Positions 1-10,641 of a DNA stretch of 64,000 nt are shown in pieces. The stretch comes from Taenia hydatigena (taxonomy: Eukaryota; Platyhelminthes; Cestoda; Cyclophyllidea; Taeniidae): positions 1,612,001-1,676,000 of the forward strand of contig JADWOT020000002.1 in the NCBI GenBank assembly GCA_036345935.2, read 5' to 3'. Under the pieces are notes generated by a model. That model was not told where the DNA came from. It made no database searches and was given only the letters and a program-made list of their open reading frames with translations. The translations under genes were made by a program, and so were the position numbers. Each line of letters starts with the position of its first letter. The stretch's first letter is position 1.

Positions 1-710
1 AGTAGAACGGTCAAAATAAAAGCACTCTACCTATGTGTTTTGAAAACGAGAAGCACATAGATAAAGCGCTAAAGTACGTATCCACTTATTCACCCACACG
101 TGTACAGCAGAATTGTTAAGAAAAAATTTATGCGCTGAGGTCGCTCAAAAGAGAATTGATACATTGTTCCATCCTACCACCCTTCTAATAAGATAACAGA
201 CTCTTCAACGTGCTCATTAAAAGACGACATTCATCAGAAAGTCCTCACCGTAGACCTGACTATATCAAATCTGCATCACTCTAAAGGATGATATGCGTGC
301 TACTTTTGTTTAGTAATGGCATAGCAGACGCGGTGACGAAAACTTTGTGCAGTATATTCGTGAGAGCGTGCGCAAATTTAAAAGTGACAAGAAATTGCAC
401 GCGTTAACTTCGTAAGAAACTACGGCTTAAGTGTTCGTTATGTAATTTAACAAAATGCGGGTGGATGGAAACCGTTTGGGAGAACCAGAGGCAACACGGT
501 TCTAGCGTAGCCAATTAACACGCGACCTGTACATTGCTGCAAATACTGCATGTCCGCAACGCGTGGCCGAACCACTCTAGTGGTTGGCACTTCAAACCAC
601 TTAAAGTATCTCAATATTGGTAAATATGAATTAAATTGGTGATGCCTAGGCGATATAATTAATTCATCAGCTTTAAGTTAGTGGAAAGCACATGGACCCA
701 CTTCGCCACT
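1..710 (+). other. Upstream conserved block of gene A, no gene seen
   Basis: No coding sequence is supported here. The block is a recurrent non-coding upstream module. Diverged copies precede gene B (5640-6310), gene C (16720-17421), gene H (51910-52600), gene I (59230-59900) and, more weakly, the other copies. Recognisable landmarks are a stretch resembling CACGCGTTG followed by GGACATGCAG, and a run near ACCGTTTGGGAGAACC. All reading frames are broken between copies, which argues against coding. Confidence 0.6.
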
Positions 711-713
711 CCC

Positions 714-898
714 ATTGGTTACATCACGGCCAATCGTGTAAGAAGGCGAATATTATTGGCTCAAGATGAGTCTGGGTAGGCCTTAAATATGGTTTCATTC
801 CACTTCTAATTTACAGTTCACAGGGTAGTCAGGTCAAGCGACTAAGGTGGGTTCTGCTCCATTGAAGACAAAGATAATTACTTTTTAATATTTCACAG
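714..898 (+). promoter_or_regulatory. Gene A promoter with inverted CCAAT pair and 5'UTR intron
   Basis: ATTGG at 714-718 and CCAAT at 730-734 form an inverted pair with an 11-bp spacer, and a second ATTGG lies at 755-759 (41 bp start to start). A TTAAATA TATA-like box is at 783-789. Downstream, an AAG|GTGGG donor at 847 and a TTTCACAG acceptor ending at 898 define a 52-base intron in the 5'UTR, one base before the start codon. The same architecture recurs in all ten gene copies, which is the main support. CCAAT boxes typically bind NF-Y; that role is inferred. Confidence 0.75.
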
Positions 899-899
899 C

Positions 900-2145
900 A
901 TGGGCAGATGTGGCTCGCGGTGCCTTACAATTGGTTTTCAAATAACTACTACAATCATCTTCGTAAGTGATGTGATGTGAATGCCACTGTCCTTATGGCA
1001 CCCTTTGCTGACGAGATGATGATTGCTTTCTTTCTTATAGCTGGGCTTCATCTTAACGGCGGTGGGCGGCATTGTAGTGCTTACATCAACATCTGCACTG
1101 CTTTCAAAAATCCAAGTGGTGTTTAAAGGATACAAAGGCGATGCTGAGAATTTGCGCAAATTCGCAGCCTTTCTACTTAAATTCGCTGGTAAGCGATAAA
1201 TTTTGTCATGTAGCTGTCCTCGTTCACTCTTCCCAATGTGACGTAGATGGTAATGACTAAATTGCCTTTAGACATAATGGCCATATACAGCATTGCGTCA
1301 GGCATGGTGCTGGCAGTTCTCGCTCTGATTGGATTGATTGCTTCGTGTCGTGGGTGGTATAAAATATTGAAAATCGTGAGTCCATTTAAAAACTGTGAAA
1401 TCTGTCCATAATATATCCACCACACTACTAGCAAGTGTTTGTGCCTTTATCTTCCAGTATGCCGTCATTACGGGGATTCTTCTTGCTGCGCAAATAATCG
1501 TTGTTGCCGTGATTCAGTCCAATCCACCCAAATATGACAATGGACTTGTCAGCTCACTGGAGACACTACTCAAGTCATACGGAGATGACAGTGAGAAGGG
1601 AAAGGAGGCGACCGCCATCTGGGATGTGTTGATGGAGGTATGAGGCTAAAAATATTTCCTTTTTTCACCTTCTTTGTCTTAAATGTCTGCTAACATTGTG
1701 TCGATTTTAACAGACTGACCCTCAATGCTGTGGCATGGATGGCTACAAGGACTTCGGTAGGTTTTAGGAAAGCACGTGTCTTTTGTGTGTGATGAGGCAC
1801 GAATCTGCTACTTTCCTTCACTTGTAGTAAAACACCACAAAAGTATACCACATCCATGTTGCAGCATCACGACTGACTACTGTGATGCTAAGATAGCTAA
1901 AATTGCTAACGTGAATGGATGCAGATCCAAGGTGGAACATATTGCAAAACTGAGATCTGCGGTTTTGTTATACACCTCCATTGTGATGATGTTCATGCAG
2001 GTAAGTTCTCTATTTACTGATCAGACGTCAGACTGAGGGAAGGCGTTGACACTAATCCCTTCTGTCTACCTTTCAGGCATCGCTAATCGTGCTTGTAATA
2101 CTGATGATATGCACTGCAAAAGACGAAGAGGCGATAGAAGACTGA
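900..2145 (+). CDS. Tetraspanin, gene A (7 coding exons, 259 aa)
   Basis: Exons are 900-962, 1041-1188, 1272-1375, 1458-1637, 1714-1756, 1828-2000 and 2077-2145. The six introns are 71-83 bases, all GT-AG, and the reading frame is open throughout. The protein has four membrane segments: TM1 about 13-38, TM2 about 72-94, TM3 about 106-127 and TM4 about 214-248. The large extracellular loop carries CCG at 170-172 in TDPQCCGMDGYKDF, then PCC (190-191), C198 and GC (211), a six-cysteine pattern. Tetraspanins organise membrane microdomains with partner proteins; the partner here is unknown. The N-terminus MGRCGSRC has a Gly-2 with Ser-6 (possible myristoylation) and cysteines suited to palmitoylation. 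The short tail ends in acidic residues. The start is fixed by the 5'UTR acceptor one base upstream and by its match in all paralogs. Confidence 0.95.
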
Positions 2146-3400
2146 GCTGGGCTGTAGGAGAATACATTCGACTGTTTATTACACCAACCACTGCCCACCT
2201 CGTCGCCGTGGAAAGTGATCACTTTCCTTTTTTCTGGCTTCTAAATGTTTTGTGATATTTTAATGGTTGAGATAAACAAAGGTGTTGGGTTTTATTGTGC
2301 TTCTGAACACTAGCCCTATTAACCTGAGTTATGGGAACATGAAAGGCCGAGAGTTTGAGCCACTCATTGTTGGACCTCGCACGTCACGAGATACTTTTCG
2401 AGCTCCATTTTTTGGATGGGCAGTTAGATGGGCGTTTGATTGAGAAGTGGGACTATCACTTGCCTTGTCTGATGTGTGGCGAAGAGAAAATGCGGGTTGA
2501 ATTGATTTTGCGAGTTTATTACGTGGTGTACTGAGGAGCATTTAAAAAAAATACAAAAAAGGACTCAGGACTACTGAGAGCATGGTTACCGATGCTTAGT
2601 GAAGAGAGGGAGAGAACATTCCTATTTTGCACAAAGTCCGACATAAACATGCCAGGTGACAAGGTAGAGTACTTTTAGATGTTGGAATGGCCTTATAGTC
2701 GAGTGCATGAGAAAGGTCACAGAGTAGCCTTTGACATACCTAAAACGACAACTTGAGAACAAATGAGGGTGAGAGATGCGTTGGCCACAAAAGAGAAGTC
2801 ACGAAGGAGTGCTATCAGTGAGAATTGAATGGACGCATTTCTCCTCAGAATTGGCACCAATCCAGTTGGTTAGATGGAGAGCCACGTGTACGGCATTCTT
2901 CCTTATGAGGATACACGTGTCTCCATTACCAATTGAACTCATTCCAAATGTGGGAATGAAATGCGTCAAAAGATGCTTGATGTAGGGCTAACTGGATTAG
3001 TTGAAAGTAAAAGGACAAAATTGAGATGTTGTTATTGTAGGTGGAATCATGAGTTGCGTCTCTATCAAGGCAATATTTGTGGATTCCACAATGTTACGGT
3101 TTGTCGTCATGTGCTGAGTTGGAGCTTGCGAAATTGTCGCCCGAATGAAGAAGTCAAATGAGTCTTAATTGAAATGGAAAGACATTTTCATGTGCTCATT
3201 AAGTCTCCGCAAAAATACCCTCCATGGACCTGAATTATTAACAGTCCTCAATTCAATTCCTAAAACACACTTCCTCCAAGAGACTACTTAAGCTCGATCC
3301 AGAACCATAACAACGTGCATAGTCTCTCCTCCTTTCGTCCAAAGCCTAACATAGTTGGCAGTCTGCACTACCTCCACTCTTTAAGACAACTGACAAACTC
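2146..3400. repeat. 3' block between gene A and relic exons; no intact gene
   Basis: This begins with the 3'UTR of gene A and continues into a module repeated after most copies in the window (compare 7776-8690, 14060-15280, 24960-25600, 44600-45560, 49600-50450 and 56500-57780). Landmarks include a CTCACTTCTCAATC-like stretch and a GAATGGACGCATTT stretch followed by a TTGGCACCAAT region. Short open frames such as 2776-2985 and 2961-3161 are interrupted in the other copies, so I do not call genes. The 14060-15280 copy is the inverted-arm counterpart and is nearly identical. Confidence 0.6.
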
Positions 3401-4012
3401 ACTACTTTCTACTTAATTGTGCAGCAGGCTGCTCAAGCACAACCACGTGAGATACGAGATCCAATGGCTCTAGCTCTTCAAGTGAGTGTAAGTCCATTAA
3501 GTGAGTAGTTAACCCGACCTTGGAAACCTTCTTAGCCGCCTTGACTGCATTGAATGCAGTAGTCAGAATCGAGACAAACGCAAACGCCTGTGTGCACACT
3601 TACCGTCAAATATCAAAATGTGACTCAGTTAAAATTGGTACTTGCTAGTGGTCGTGTAAATCTAGGTTAAGTAAAAGTGCTAGTGACTCTCTTCTCTTTC
3701 CTTTTCTACATGTCTGGAGAAGATCGCGAGCATGATAATGGCAATGAGTGCAGCCTGAGAGATAGAGAAGCAGGATAGTAGGAAATAGTCCTCACTTGGC
3801 ATTCTTTGCTAACAGTTCAAAGCTTGAAATCCAGGAGAGAAATGCATCGGAACCTTCCAAATGTCTGCGTAAGTAAGACTCAGACGAGACCGTTTGACAC
3901 GAAGGGCGCAGCAGTAACACCACATTTAAAAGCTCCTACTTACAATGTTCATAATCGCTTGTGCAAGAAAGCACATGGCTAGAAGAGGTCGGTCAAGCAT
4001 TGCGAGGGCTGC
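3400..4012 (-). pseudogene. Relic of second-lineage tetraspanin (exon 3, loop tail, last exon)
   Basis: On the minus strand an exon-3-like segment (about 4012 to 3944) reads ALAMLDRPLLAMCFLAQAI and ends at a GTAAGTAGG donor after a TTGTTGCAG acceptor. Near 3830-3900 a remnant matches the end of the loop exon found at 13600. At about 3766-3690, after a CTCTATCTCTCAG acceptor, a last exon reads AALIAIIMLAIFSRHVEKE and stops, resembling the TM4-plus-tail exon of the intact genes. A further hydrophobic ORF (AFAFVSILTTAF, about 3590-3530) follows and recurs at seven loci; its exon identity is uncertain. Exons 1, 2 and 5 are not recognisable, so this is a decayed gene convergent with gene A. Confidence 0.65.
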
Positions 4013-5500
4013 AACAAGAGAACATCTGTACGTACTCTGAAGTAGCTGTGAGGTCCACGTTTCAGTTCTTAGAGAGGTGACGAGCACCATGGACTTCGAA
4101 GCAGTCCTTTACTCTCACCGAACCAACGTGTTCTCGTATATACGGATGATCAAGTGCTGACACTAGTTTGCTACTAAATGATGCGTAACAGTGTGACCAG
4201 CTGGATCGTTAGTCAGGAAACGACCGTGAGCCACAGACGAAGGTAAGGCATCTTAACCGGCCGACAGATGGTTCTACTAGTCTGAGGTATTCGTGCTGAC
4301 ATCTGATCATTCTTCTGTTCATCAAGCACTTCTAATTGCCACGGTCTCCACTTTTATGTTTATGCGGTTCAAGCAGAATAATAAAGAATTCCCTTTTATT
4401 GCAGGATGGCAAAAGACCTTTAACCTAACACTACTTAATAACAATTCTATGGGTCGAAGTGATCAGCTCAGTTAGCTACGTCATCAATGCTACATTCTTA
4501 TCCTTGCTGCTCTGTACCCCTCTGTGCCCGTCCATTGCATTCTACTGATGACTACCGCTGCTCCCGTCAATAGCAAATCAAGTGCGACATCACTATTTAT
4601 GCACGAAGCCTGAGTGGAATTGGAATAAATAGCAGTAATTTTGCTCCATTCTGTGACCAGGTGGCAATCACTACTCTATATTGCTTTACTGAAAGAGGAT
4701 AAAAAGTTTTACTGACAACAGCAGTAGGGATAGAGCACAAAGCGTTTCCGTCAAGCCTCATTTTATTTGTAAGTCTTTCCGTAGTGATACGATTTAAGCC
4801 TTAGGTCCTCATTTTCATTTCAATGTACCTGGAAGGTAAGCAGATGGATGGCTGGTAATTAATGTACCCATTAAACCAACGTGCCAGAGTCATAGTCGTT
4901 GAGGTGGGCGGGTTCAGTTGTGCGCTTGCAGAAGCCACGACCTGGGACGATGTGCAGACCTCCACACTCAGAGTATGATGACGTCAAAGTGCCACGCTGG
5001 CTTATTTTGGCTCAGTGATCCACAATGAACTGTTGCACAAGAGTAGCAGTAGTGGAGCTGGTTTTAACAACACTCTTATTTGTTGAATTTAATAAATACT
5101 TCATTGCAGTTAGAAGGGGAAACACAACTAGATCTCTCATCTGCGCTTTCTTTACTCGTAAATTTACACAAATGCATACATATTTACTTGCAAGTCTTAT
5201 GGGATCAAGGAAACAACCAAAATGTCATCACAAAATGCTCACAGATGTGCTTCTCTTAACGACAATGTGTGGAGAAGTGTTCTCCACTTTCATGCCATGA
5301 CAACCAACTTCTTTGACTGCGTGTAAAGTTATACCACATGCCAGTGATGCCTTGAAATCACAAACTACCCTCGTCTCCTCCACTACTAATTGCTAGGCTT
5401 TATATAACCATGATTGGCAATTCGCCTGTATCCAACTTCGGTCGGCCTTGACTGATTAGTAAAATTTGACGCATAAGAATGGAACTAATCAAGCATTCAT
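4013..5500. repeat. Distal unit block, non-coding; direct copy at 27820-29200
   Basis: About 1.4 kb without a supported gene. It aligns in direct orientation with 27820-29200 (shared landmarks around ATGATCAAGTGCTGACACTA at 4146 and TGAACTGTTGCACAA at 5025). Partial inverted copies lie at 34900-35000, 42690-42850, 48400-48560 and 60450-61370. The 91-codon open frame at 5025-5300 is broken in the other copies and is not called. Confidence 0.55.
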
Positions 5501-6310
5501 TAACATTTCCTTAGCAAATCAGCTTGTCCTCTTGGGTCACCAATTTTCCGCTAACTATCCTACAGCGAAGTATGAAGATCGAAACTTTGGTAAGACATCC
5601 GATAGACATGGAAAGACTACTTATGCACAAAAACTAGGAGACATGTAAAAATTAGAAGAACTCTACTTATGTGTTTTGAAAAGGAGAAGCACAAAGATAC
5701 ACGCACTAAAGTACGCATCCATTTAACCAGCCACACACGTACAGCAGAAATATTGAGGAAAAATTTATTCCCTGAGGTGGCGTGACAGAGGATTGATGCG
5801 ATATTCCATCCCATTATTTTCTCATTACTTAACAGACCCTTCAATGCGTTTATTAATAGGCGACATTCATCAAAACGTCCTCACTGTGGACCTGACCATA
5901 TCGCATCGATACGCGTCCAAATGATGGTGTGCGTGCGACGCAGTAATGGCATATTCGTCGCGAAGAAAATTAACGCAGTATTTTCGTAATAGAGTGCATG
6001 TGCTAACTTCGTGAGATACTACTGCATAGGTGTTCCTTATGTAAAATAATGAAATGCGGGCAGAAGGAGAAGGTTTGAGAGAATCAGGATCAATACGGTT
6101 CTAGCGTAGCTAATTAACACACGATCAGTACATTGCTGCGAATTCTACATGCCTACAACGGATGGCATACCCACTGTAGAAACAAACATTTAAAAGCACT
6201 CAAAGTGTCATAAGATTGGCAAATACAAACAAAATTGGAGACCCCCGCAGAGAACAAAATTGTCCAGTCAAATTTCAGCCAATAGCAATCACATTGGCCC
6301 AATTCGTCAA
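5500..6310 (+). repeat. Upstream conserved block of gene B
   Basis: From about 5640 this aligns with 1-710 upstream of gene A, at clearly lower identity than the A/C arms share. The 5500-5640 part matches a module that also lies upstream of C (17430-17600), H (52600-52790) and I (59870-60070). In those copies, an ORF fragment containing TAKHEDSNLGKTSDRRGQD can be read on the gene strand. That ORF is disrupted in several copies, so I treat it as a repeat rather than a gene. Confidence 0.55.
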
Positions 6311-6314
6311 TCCT

Positions 6315-6500
6315 ATTGGTTACATCACGGCCAATCATGTAAAAAGGCAAATATTATTGGCTCAAGGTGAGTTTGGGTGGACCTTAAATATGGCCCCATC
6401 GTACTTCTAATTTACAGTTCACAGGGTAGGCAGACCAAGTAATTAAGGTGAGTCATGTTTAATTAGAAATAAAAATAATCACTTTTTTTACCTTTCACAG
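6315..6500 (+). promoter_or_regulatory. Gene B promoter with inverted CCAAT pair and 5'UTR intron
   Basis: ATTGG at 6315 and CCAAT at 6331 keep the 11-bp spacer; a further ATTGG is at 6356 (41-bp offset). TTAAATA is at 6384-6390. An AAG|GTGAG donor at 6448 and a TTTCACAG acceptor ending at 6500 outline a 53-base 5'UTR intron, followed by 30 bases of leader before the start codon. Confidence 0.75.
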
Positions 6501-6530
6501 CATTATTACACTGCTCCCTCCTTCTTCAAC

Positions 6531-7775
6531 ATGGGCAGCGATAGTTCACGAGTCTTGAGGATCAGTTTTCAGATAAATGCTGTTTTCGTCCTCGTAAGTG
6601 ATGTGATATGAATGCCATTGTGCAAATGGCACCTACTGCCTAAGAAGTGATGCTTGTTTTCTTTATTATAGCTGGGCGTCATTTTAACAGCAGTGGGCGG
6701 CATTGTACTGCTTACATCAACATCTGCACTGCATTCAACAATCCAAGTGGTATTTAAAGGGTACAAGGGTGATGATGAGGACTTGCAAAAATTTGTAGCC
6801 TTCCTCATTGAATTCGCTGGTAAGCGATAAATTTTGTCATGTAGCTGTCCTCGTTCACTCTTCCCAATGTAGCGTAGACAGTAATGACTGATTGTCTTCA
6901 GATACAATGGCCATATTCAGCATTGCGTCAGGCATAGTGCTGGCAGTTCTCGCTCTAATCGGATTGCTTGCTTCGTGTCGTAGATGGTATAAAATGTTGA
7001 CAGCTGTGAGTCTGCTTAAGGATTGTGATATCAGACTATAATGCATCCAACACGATACTAGCGAATGTTTTCCTCTTTACCTTTCAGCATGCCACCTTTA
7101 TGAGTGTGCTTCTTGTTGTGCAAATCATCGTTGTTGCCGTGGTTTACTCCAACCCATCCAAATATGCCAATGGACTTGTCAGCTCACTGGAGACACTTCT
7201 CAAGTCATACGGAGATGACAGTGAGAAGGGAAAGGAGGCGACCGCCATCTGGGATGTGTTGATGAAGGTATGAGGCTAAAAATATTTCCTTTTTTCACCT
7301 TCTTTGTCTTAAATGTCTGCTAACATTGTGTCGATTTTAACAGACTGACCCTCAATGCTGTGGCATGGATGGCTACAAGGACTTCGGTAGGTTTTAGGAA
7401 AGCACGTGTCTTTTGTGTGTGATGAGGCGCAAATCTGCTACTTTCCTTCACTTGTAGTAAAACACCACAAAAGTATACCACATCCATGTTGCAGCATCAC
7501 GACTGACTACTGTGATGCTAGGATAGCTAAAATTGCTAACGTGAAGGGATGCAGATCCAAGGTGGAACACATTGCAAAACTGAGATCTGCGGTTTTGTTA
7601 TACACCTCCATTGCGATGATGTTCACGGAGGTGAGTCCTCTACTCGTTGTCCCGACATCGGTGGGAGGAACGACGTTGACACCAATCCCTTCTGTCTACC
7701 TTTTAGGCATCGCTCATCGTGCTCGCAATTCTCTTGATATGCACTTTCAAAAAGGGAGTGTCAGTGGAAGATTAA
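6531..7775 (+). CDS. Tetraspanin, gene B (7 coding exons, 259 aa)
   Basis: Exons are 6531-6593, 6672-6819, 6902-7005, 7088-7267, 7344-7386, 7458-7630 and 7707-7775. Exon lengths (63, 148, 104, 180, 43, 173, 69) are identical to gene A, and the frame is open. It has four TM segments, CCG at residues 170-172, and loop cysteines at 190, 191, 198 and 211. The N-terminus MGSDSSRVLRI fits the myristoylation pattern Met-Gly-x-x-x-Ser. Exons 4-6 with introns 4 and 5 are almost identical to genes A and C, while exon 1, exon 7 and intron 6 are very different; this patchiness points to gene conversion over the extracellular loop. The tail ends KKGVSVED. An AATAAA signal lies at 7860-7865, about 85 bases past the stop. 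Confidence 0.95.
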
Positions 7776-8690
7776 AACTGACTTACTGAAGAATGCATCT
7801 GACTGCCACTACTTTTTATGTAGCTTTGTACTGCATATGATATTTTAGTGGTTGAAGTAAATAAAAGTGTTGGGATTTGAATTGCTTCTAAACACTCGCT
7901 TCAAAAACTGCATTATGAGAAAATGAAGAGTAAAGTGCTGGAGCCACTCATCGTTGGGTCTTGTGTTCCACGACAGATTGTTCCATCTGTCGTTCTGAAT
8001 GGGCAGGTGGCTGTGTGTGGGTGTGTAGTGAGACTCTCACTTGCCTCGTCTGATGCGGGCCATGTGTAGATATCTTGCAAATTTGTGGGGAAGAGAAGAT
8101 ACGGGTTAAATTGTATTTGGTTCGTGTTAAATGGGTGTTCATGACAAGGTGCACTGAGGTGTGTATTTTAAAATCATAAAAAGGAAAAAGGCCAACTAAA
8201 AGCATGGTTTCCGGTGATTAGTAAAGACGAAGAGAGAACATTTCCATTTCACGCAAAGCCTGGTGCTCAGTGGGTCATAGCATGCCACGTGGCAAGACAG
8301 TCGTGTGTATGAGAAAAGTCACAGCATAACCATTAACGTATTTAAAAAAGAAAACTTGAGAAGTGATAGGAATAAAGGGTATATTGGCTTCAAGACAGTA
8401 GTTAATAAGGTGTGCTGCCAGTGAGAACTGAATGGACGTATTTATCCACGGAATCGGTACCAATGTAGTTGGTTGGGTGGAGGGTCCTTATGAGGATTTT
8501 GCCGGTCTCCATCAACAACAGATTTCATTTCAACACACTTCTTCGGGAGAACAATTTGGTTCCATCCAGGACCAACTCAGCCTGCATAGTTCCCTCTCCG
8601 TAGACCCAAAGCCGAGCCTAGTTGGTAGTCTACACTGCCTCCACTCTAAATGGTGACCGACAATCTCGCTACTTTTTACTTTAACTCTCT
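7776..8690. repeat. 3' block after gene B, no gene seen
   Basis: 3'UTR of gene B followed by a diverged copy of the 3' module found after gene A (2146-3400). Open frames here (for example 7948-8205 on the minus strand) do not survive in the other copies. Confidence 0.5.
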
Positions 8691-8699
8691 GCTTAGCTG

Positions 8700-9780
8700 T
8701 GCAGCAGGCTTCCAAACACAATTACGTGGAACACGAGATTTGATGGTCCTCTCTTTGCGAATGAGTGAGAGTGCAATACGCAAATGCTTGGAGTAATTTT
8801 GGAACCCATTTCTGCCGACTTGACTGTAGCAAAAAAGCAACCAGAATCAAGATAAATGCAAATACCTGCGTACACATCTGCTCTCAATAACAATGCAACT
8901 TCCTTAAAAATAATTAGCGCCAGTAAGTGTGTAAATGTTAGGATATGTAGAGGTGTTAGAGACACTCTTTGCTCTACTTTTCTACATGACTAAGGATGAT
9001 CGAGAGCATAGTAATGGCAATGAGCGCTGCTTAAAAGGCAGTTTTGTAGGATGGTAAGAAAATGTCACTACTTTGCATTCTTTGATGATATTCAAAAACT
9101 CAAAATCCAGTTGAAAAATGCACTGTAGCCTTCCAAATGCCTGTGTTACATGTTACAGTTTTATTTCTTCATCTCGTCACAATAACGCACTGACCCGTTA
9201 CAGTGTCACACACGCCATAATATTGCACCACGAATATGACATGTTTTTGCTAAAATTCTTTAAAGACTGGTAAATTCGTAAATTTGTGCATAAGTATAGG
9301 CAAACATGTCTAATGTATGTGAATCTGTTGCAATCCTTTTGAACAAAAGGCCAACTCTCAAAAGCATTAGATTAATCCATTTACATAGCAAAAGCAAAAT
9401 AACTGGATTTAGCCTTACACCATCATTAGTATATATGCAAGGTGAATTAGTCTTCTGTTAAGTCAAATAGCGCCAACATGGCCCATGAGTACTTGCAAAA
9501 CAAGAAAATCCAAAGGAAAAAGAAGACTACCTACGGCATAAATGCAAAAAAGGACACACTGCAGAAGTTTCAGCATATTCTGGTGACATGGCTGTTGTCA
9601 TGGTGGTATGAGAGCTCGACAACATAAGCAAGACTCAAGCGAGGCCGTTAAACACGGAAGATGAAACAATAGCCCCACACGTAAGGGGCTCTACTTACAA
9701 TATTCAGTAGTACATCACAATCGCCTGTGAAGGAAAGCACGTAGTCAAGACTAAGCCAAACACTAAAGGGGCTGCAATAA
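8700..9780 (-). pseudogene. Relic of second-lineage tetraspanin convergent with gene B
   Basis: Read on the minus strand, an exon-3-like TM2 segment (about 9777-9699) ends at GTAAGTAG. A loop-exon remnant at about 9245-9170 aligns, once single-base gaps are allowed, with the PPWCNINYDVCDAVTGQC segment at 38700. A last exon at about 9035-8965 begins AALIAITMLSI and runs into a stop after HVEK. The hydrophobic AFAF-like block, here reading AGICIYLDSGCFFATVKSA, follows at about 8880-8800. Frameshifts and missing exons make this a pseudogene; order and orientation match the relic beside gene A. Confidence 0.6.
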
Positions 9781-9914
9781 ATCCATCTTAAATAATTTTA
9801 TGATTCCTTGTCTATCCAAGATGCAGAAAACTTCTAGATCTCTTGTTAGGCGACCATGAGGCCCATTACAATTTACTCCAAGCTGGCTCTGAATGATGGC
9901 AACAGCCACATGAC

Positions 9915-10172
9915 TTAACTGTTAAAGCTCAGTTGTGTGCTTATGAGGAGGCGTTGTGAGAAATAAATCCCTTGTTTCATTAAATATAGTGAATCAAGCA
10001 TTATGTTTGGGGTGAGTTTGGCGAATAAGCAGTTCAGATTTCTGTTAGTGAATCCAACGCTCTTGATTAAATATGCGTGACGTCGTCTGTGATTAATTGC
10101 AGAGAGGATGTGTTTCATCACTTGTTTTGCATTAGTAGCTACGAGCGCTCTTCTCACTGCACAAAAAGGCAT
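9915..10172 (-). other. 85-codon open frame inside the inverted block, doubtful gene
   Basis: The ORF starts MPFCAVRRALVATNAKQV and is rich in basic residues (HRRRH), with no family I recognise. It is intact in its near-identical copy at 37738-37995, but that is expected from the recent duplication. The more diverged counterpart region at 11080-11260 retains only broken pieces of it. I therefore think chance or a decayed exon is more likely than a functional gene. Confidence 0.2.
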
Positions 10173-10329
10173 CTATGAGGGCAGGTAAAATCAAAGTGGA
10201 GTCGCACACAGGTCAACGATCGGGGTAAGTTCCATTGACGTTTCTTTAGCCCATCTTTAATAATGGGTAGCAATCATGCCTAAACCCAACCAGAGTAGAT
10301 GGAGAGGAAAGCTGAGTTAATCCTCTGAC

Positions 10330-10641
10330 GACTGCTGTCAACTACTCAAAAAAATTGGCAGCTGTATGAATGAAATTGATGGTGAAATTATTGGCCACCT
10401 CCTTTGGACGCAGCTGGTCAAACCAATCAAAATCAAGTGGGTTGCTGTTGGTCTTCGTGTAGTGCTTCCTGACTGATAAGATATCATGATGAAAGAGACA
10501 GCAGTAAAGTACGGTGAAGAGCTTTGAATAGCCAATGCTTACATTAGTTGCATTCCGACCTTTCTGTTCAATTGGTAATTTGAGAGGACGAGGTCGGAGT
10601 CTCCCCATTGTACCTGTAGTCATTCTAAAAAGCCGTTGCAT
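10330..10641 (-). pseudogene. RLRPR module copy (N-glycosylation-rich ORF remnant)
   Basis: Minus-strand reading includes MGRLRPRPLKLPIEQ, NATNVSIGYSKL and FDWFDQLRPKEV. It contains Asn-x-Ser/Thr sites, suggesting an extracellular segment. Copies at 11400-11740 (-), 37320-37570 (+), 49270-49520 (+) and 54240-54560 (-) align along its length with shifts and stops. It always lies close to exon-3-like tetraspanin relics, so it may be an exon of the same decayed gene, but the domain is not one I can name. Confidence 0.45.

Larger units (their letters stand above)
1..3890. repeat. Left arm of ~3.9-kb inverted duplication (partner 13580-17421)
   Basis: Read on the opposite strand, this stretch matches 13580-17421 almost base for base: the first 40 bases of the window reappear reverse-complemented just before 17421. 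The match covers the upstream block, promoter, all of gene A and its introns, the 3' block, and the relic exons at 3400-3890. It fades past about 3890 on this side and below about 13580 on the other. Small differences are scattered through the arms; the largest I noticed is a replaced AT-rich segment in the partner's upstream region (about 16725-16745). Because position 1 is the window edge, this arm may start further left. The 9.7 kb between the arms contains gene B. Confidence 0.9.

Noticed and set aside
5025..5300. 91-codon plus-strand frame with hydrophobic start
   Set aside because: The aligned copy at 28740 is interrupted after about 25 codons and other copies are broken too, so it is most likely chance.
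6569..6907. 112-codon minus-strand frame over gene B
   Set aside because: Shadow of exon 2 of gene B across its introns; similar shadows occur at 938-1159 and 16041-16388.
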